Shown here in pieces: positions 61,823 through 64,000 of a DNA stretch of 64,000 bases. Both the position numbers and the translations under genes were made by a program. Numbering within the stretch: the first letter of the stretch is position 1; each line of letters starts with the position of its first letter. The notes beneath the pieces are model-generated. The model was not told the origin of the DNA, ran no database searches, and saw only the letters and a list, made by a program, of their open reading frames with translations. Source of the DNA: Ectocarpus siliculosus (lineage: Eukaryota > Sar > Phaeophyceae > Ectocarpales > Ectocarpaceae); contig FN649732.1 of assembly GCA_000310025.1 (NCBI GenBank), positions 2,181,160 to 2,245,159 of the forward strand, written 5' to 3'.

Positions 61823-63075
61823 TCTACTATGTGAAAAATAAGAACGAACGTCTGTATGTAATTAATGACGTAAAAATCCCGTTCAAACTGCTTTTTGCGC
61901 TACCAAAACTGCTCACACATGATTCATTAGAAGCCTGATAGCTTATGGCGATGCGAAAATCTGTGGGTAACCGCATACATATATATTTGACTGTCGAAAC
62001 CGCAAGGGGGAACATTGAAAATGAAACGTGTCCCTTGCAATTAGGATTATCGATTTCTGTGCACCTTTCATAAAAATTCCCATATACCCAGGTGACGACG
62101 GAAAAATTGGGAATGCCGACAAATTCCGCTGAACCAGAAATCTCCACTTCAAAGAGCCAGCCAGCCACATCTATCTGCTGAGAGGAGCACGCATGCAGTC
62201 ATTCCGCTTTTAGCTCAGCCACCCACCTCTCTTGGATTGCGGAGCTAGCCGGCATTTCGGATCCAGCCGTTGTGCGATACTAATCATCTCCGATAGGACT
62301 TGAGGAGGACGGACTGTAAAGCTGTAGTAGTAGTATACTGCACTGCGTCTGCTCCTTGCTGCTGCTCTTGGCTTACCCAGGACTTCGAAAAATCCCCACA
62401 GGTACGAACAAACTCCTTTGTGTGTGGTCGAGATGGACTGCGTTATGTACAAGCCCTACATGCCACCATGCACAACATACTGCTGCTGCCTTCACCTGTC
62501 GCCGCCCTTCCACGTCGACCTGTCCACGACACATGCTGCCAACTGATGCGACAACATCTGGGAACAACACGGACACAGGGAGTACTCCCCCTGCCCATAC
62601 GCATACCGTCAAAATTGCTTACAAACTAGAACAACCTCTCATTCCTCCCATGCCAAATACAAATAATGTAGCATGCATGAAATGATAAACTCTGTCTTTA
62701 CTTGTGGTCCACGCTGCCTACAAATGGGAGAGGGTAGCCATACTTTCTACATACACACGGACGGGCGAGAGAGGTAACCATACCCACTGCATTTAACACA
62801 CACCCACATGTCGATGATGAAACCTCAACCACACGCCTCTATCGGCGACCACGTCAGGAGGCAATGATGAGAGAATGTTCTCCCGTGCCCTTTGCACATT
62901 AAACGAATTGAAACGACACAAAACAGTAAGAAAACGGTGAGACCACTCCAGTGTGTCCGCACATACATACTCCGAAATGTGTCCGCACATACAAATGCAT
63001 ACTCCGTACATATAATATGCGTACCACACTGAAAATACGTTTGAAAACTGAGAGAGATTGCATGCCCTACGACTA
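61823..63075. other. Intergenic, no gene recognised
   Basis: No exon with convincing splice sites or motif was found. It contains cac/cat-rich stretches and short open frames only. Confidence 0.4.
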
Positions 63076-63886
63076 AGGGTCGTTCTTAACGAAGAAATCA
63101 GATCTCGAAATCACATTTCGATATAAGAATAAAAGAGTCGGATCTACCCAAATCCGGACAGAAATGGCCTGTCTGTGTGTCTTAACGGGAGATCTGCCAA
63201 ATGGAAACGAATCTCTGCAGTCCACCACGAACAACCCGAGAGGTCCGCCGCTTGCCAACTAACTGCCAGATTGCTGTTTGTTGTGACGTACTGTCATGAC
63301 GTGGCCACACCACATGGGGAGCTATCGCTCCTGAGAAGCACACACCAAACGCGTACATGGCCTCTGTGCGGTACTGACACGATGTCTATGCATGTGACAC
63401 TTTGAATCGACCCTCGTCCGACGGCAAGCCGCCAATTCGTCTGTGCATTTAAAGTTCGACAACCCACGGGAGATTGCCCCACAGACCAAAAAATCCCACA
63501 CACGTTTTTTTTCGGGACCAGTCACGTGCAACAACGATACGCAGTCACCCTTCCTTTGGGTTGGCTTTTTGTGCTCTTTCTTTCCTCTGTGCTCGGCGGT
63601 GGATGGAGTTCGTGTGGATGGGGGTAGGTGGGCACGCGCCGTGTATGCGAGTAGACCGTGGTCCCGCAACTATGGACGCTGTTCACCCAAATCGGGATCC
63701 GATTAAATGATTTCACCTTTTTTCAAATCCCGATTTGGTTTTGGGTCGTCCTGTTATAAGTCCTGAAGATTCGACGGGTTCCATAACATTTCAGCCAATC
63801 AACGAAAGAGTTCTGTGGATCTTCCGGTCTTATAACCAAATCTGAATGTGATTTCGAGATCTGATTTCTTCGTTAAGACCGACCCT
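63076..63886. mobile_element. Non-autonomous DNA transposon-like element, 811 bp, 42-bp inverted ends
   Basis: The ends 63076-63117 and 63845-63886 are reverse complements over 42 bases with one mismatch (left begins agggtcgttcttaacgaaga; right ends tcttcgttaagaccgaccct). The interior has an internal hairpin around 63683-63736 (ccaaatcgggat/atcccgatttgg) and no transposase-like frame. No clear target-site duplication was found, so the exact boundaries and superfamily are open. Confidence 0.75.
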
Positions 63887-63961
63887 AACAGGGTGCCACA
63901 CACGAAACGCCCGATACCCAACAGTACCCAACACCTTTCTGCTGCACCTTCCCAACATAAC

Positions 63962-63977
63962 ATATATATATATATAT
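63962..63977. repeat. (AT)8 microsatellite
   Basis: Sixteen bases of alternating A and T at the right edge of the window, just outside the inverted-repeat element. Confidence 0.9.
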
Positions 63978-64000
63978 GAGACACCACAACAAGACAGCTA

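Overview
The window looks like nuclear DNA of a brown alga (Ectocarpus-like stramenopile). This is inferred from content, not from a database match. Genes are split into many short exons by introns of a few hundred to about 1,300 bases, genes alternate strands closely, a WSC-domain secreted protein is present, one very large WD40/coiled-coil protein resembles flagellar proteins, and a chromodomain-type Ty3/gypsy remnant is present. No prokaryotic operons, rRNA, tRNA or CRISPR were found.

Layout. (1) 1-9615, plus strand: the 3' part of a secreted-type gene. At least twelve tandem 69-nt exons, each inside a repeat unit of about 590 bases, encode a 23-residue acidic Thr/Pro/Asn/Gly repeat. Eight copies precede a complete eight-cysteine WSC domain split over three exons; four follow it, then a C-terminal exon. 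All exon phases agree from 479 to 9615. The first array continues off the left edge. (2) 9616-12538: non-coding between convergent genes. (3) 12539-44728, minus strand: about 38 exons that read as one giant protein (roughly 4,500 residues) or two adjacent genes: N-terminal WD40 propellers, a long linker, a helical region, charged coiled coils, a PPC-like beta domain and a Ser/Ala-rich tail. (4) 46.7-48.74 kb, plus strand: a multi-exon gene of unknown function, divergent from the WD40 gene. (5) 49588-54312, minus strand: a seven-exon peroxisomal enoyl-CoA isomerase/hydratase ending in SKL. (6) 55-64 kb: repeat-rich. It holds a decayed reverse-transcriptase fragment joined to a dead gypsy integrase (two in-frame stops and a lost catalytic Asp), a tandem repeat, a pair of perfect 68-bp direct repeats and an 811-bp element with 42-bp inverted ends.

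The most unusual feature is the tandem-exon WSC gene. Every repeat exon is exactly 69 nt and phase-symmetric, so any number can be gained, lost or skipped without changing frame. Introns vary in length while exons do not. A near-identical tract shared by two units, and a MITE inside one intron, suggest that the array is evolving actively. The genes in the window show no sign of a shared pathway; each appears to be an independent transcription unit.
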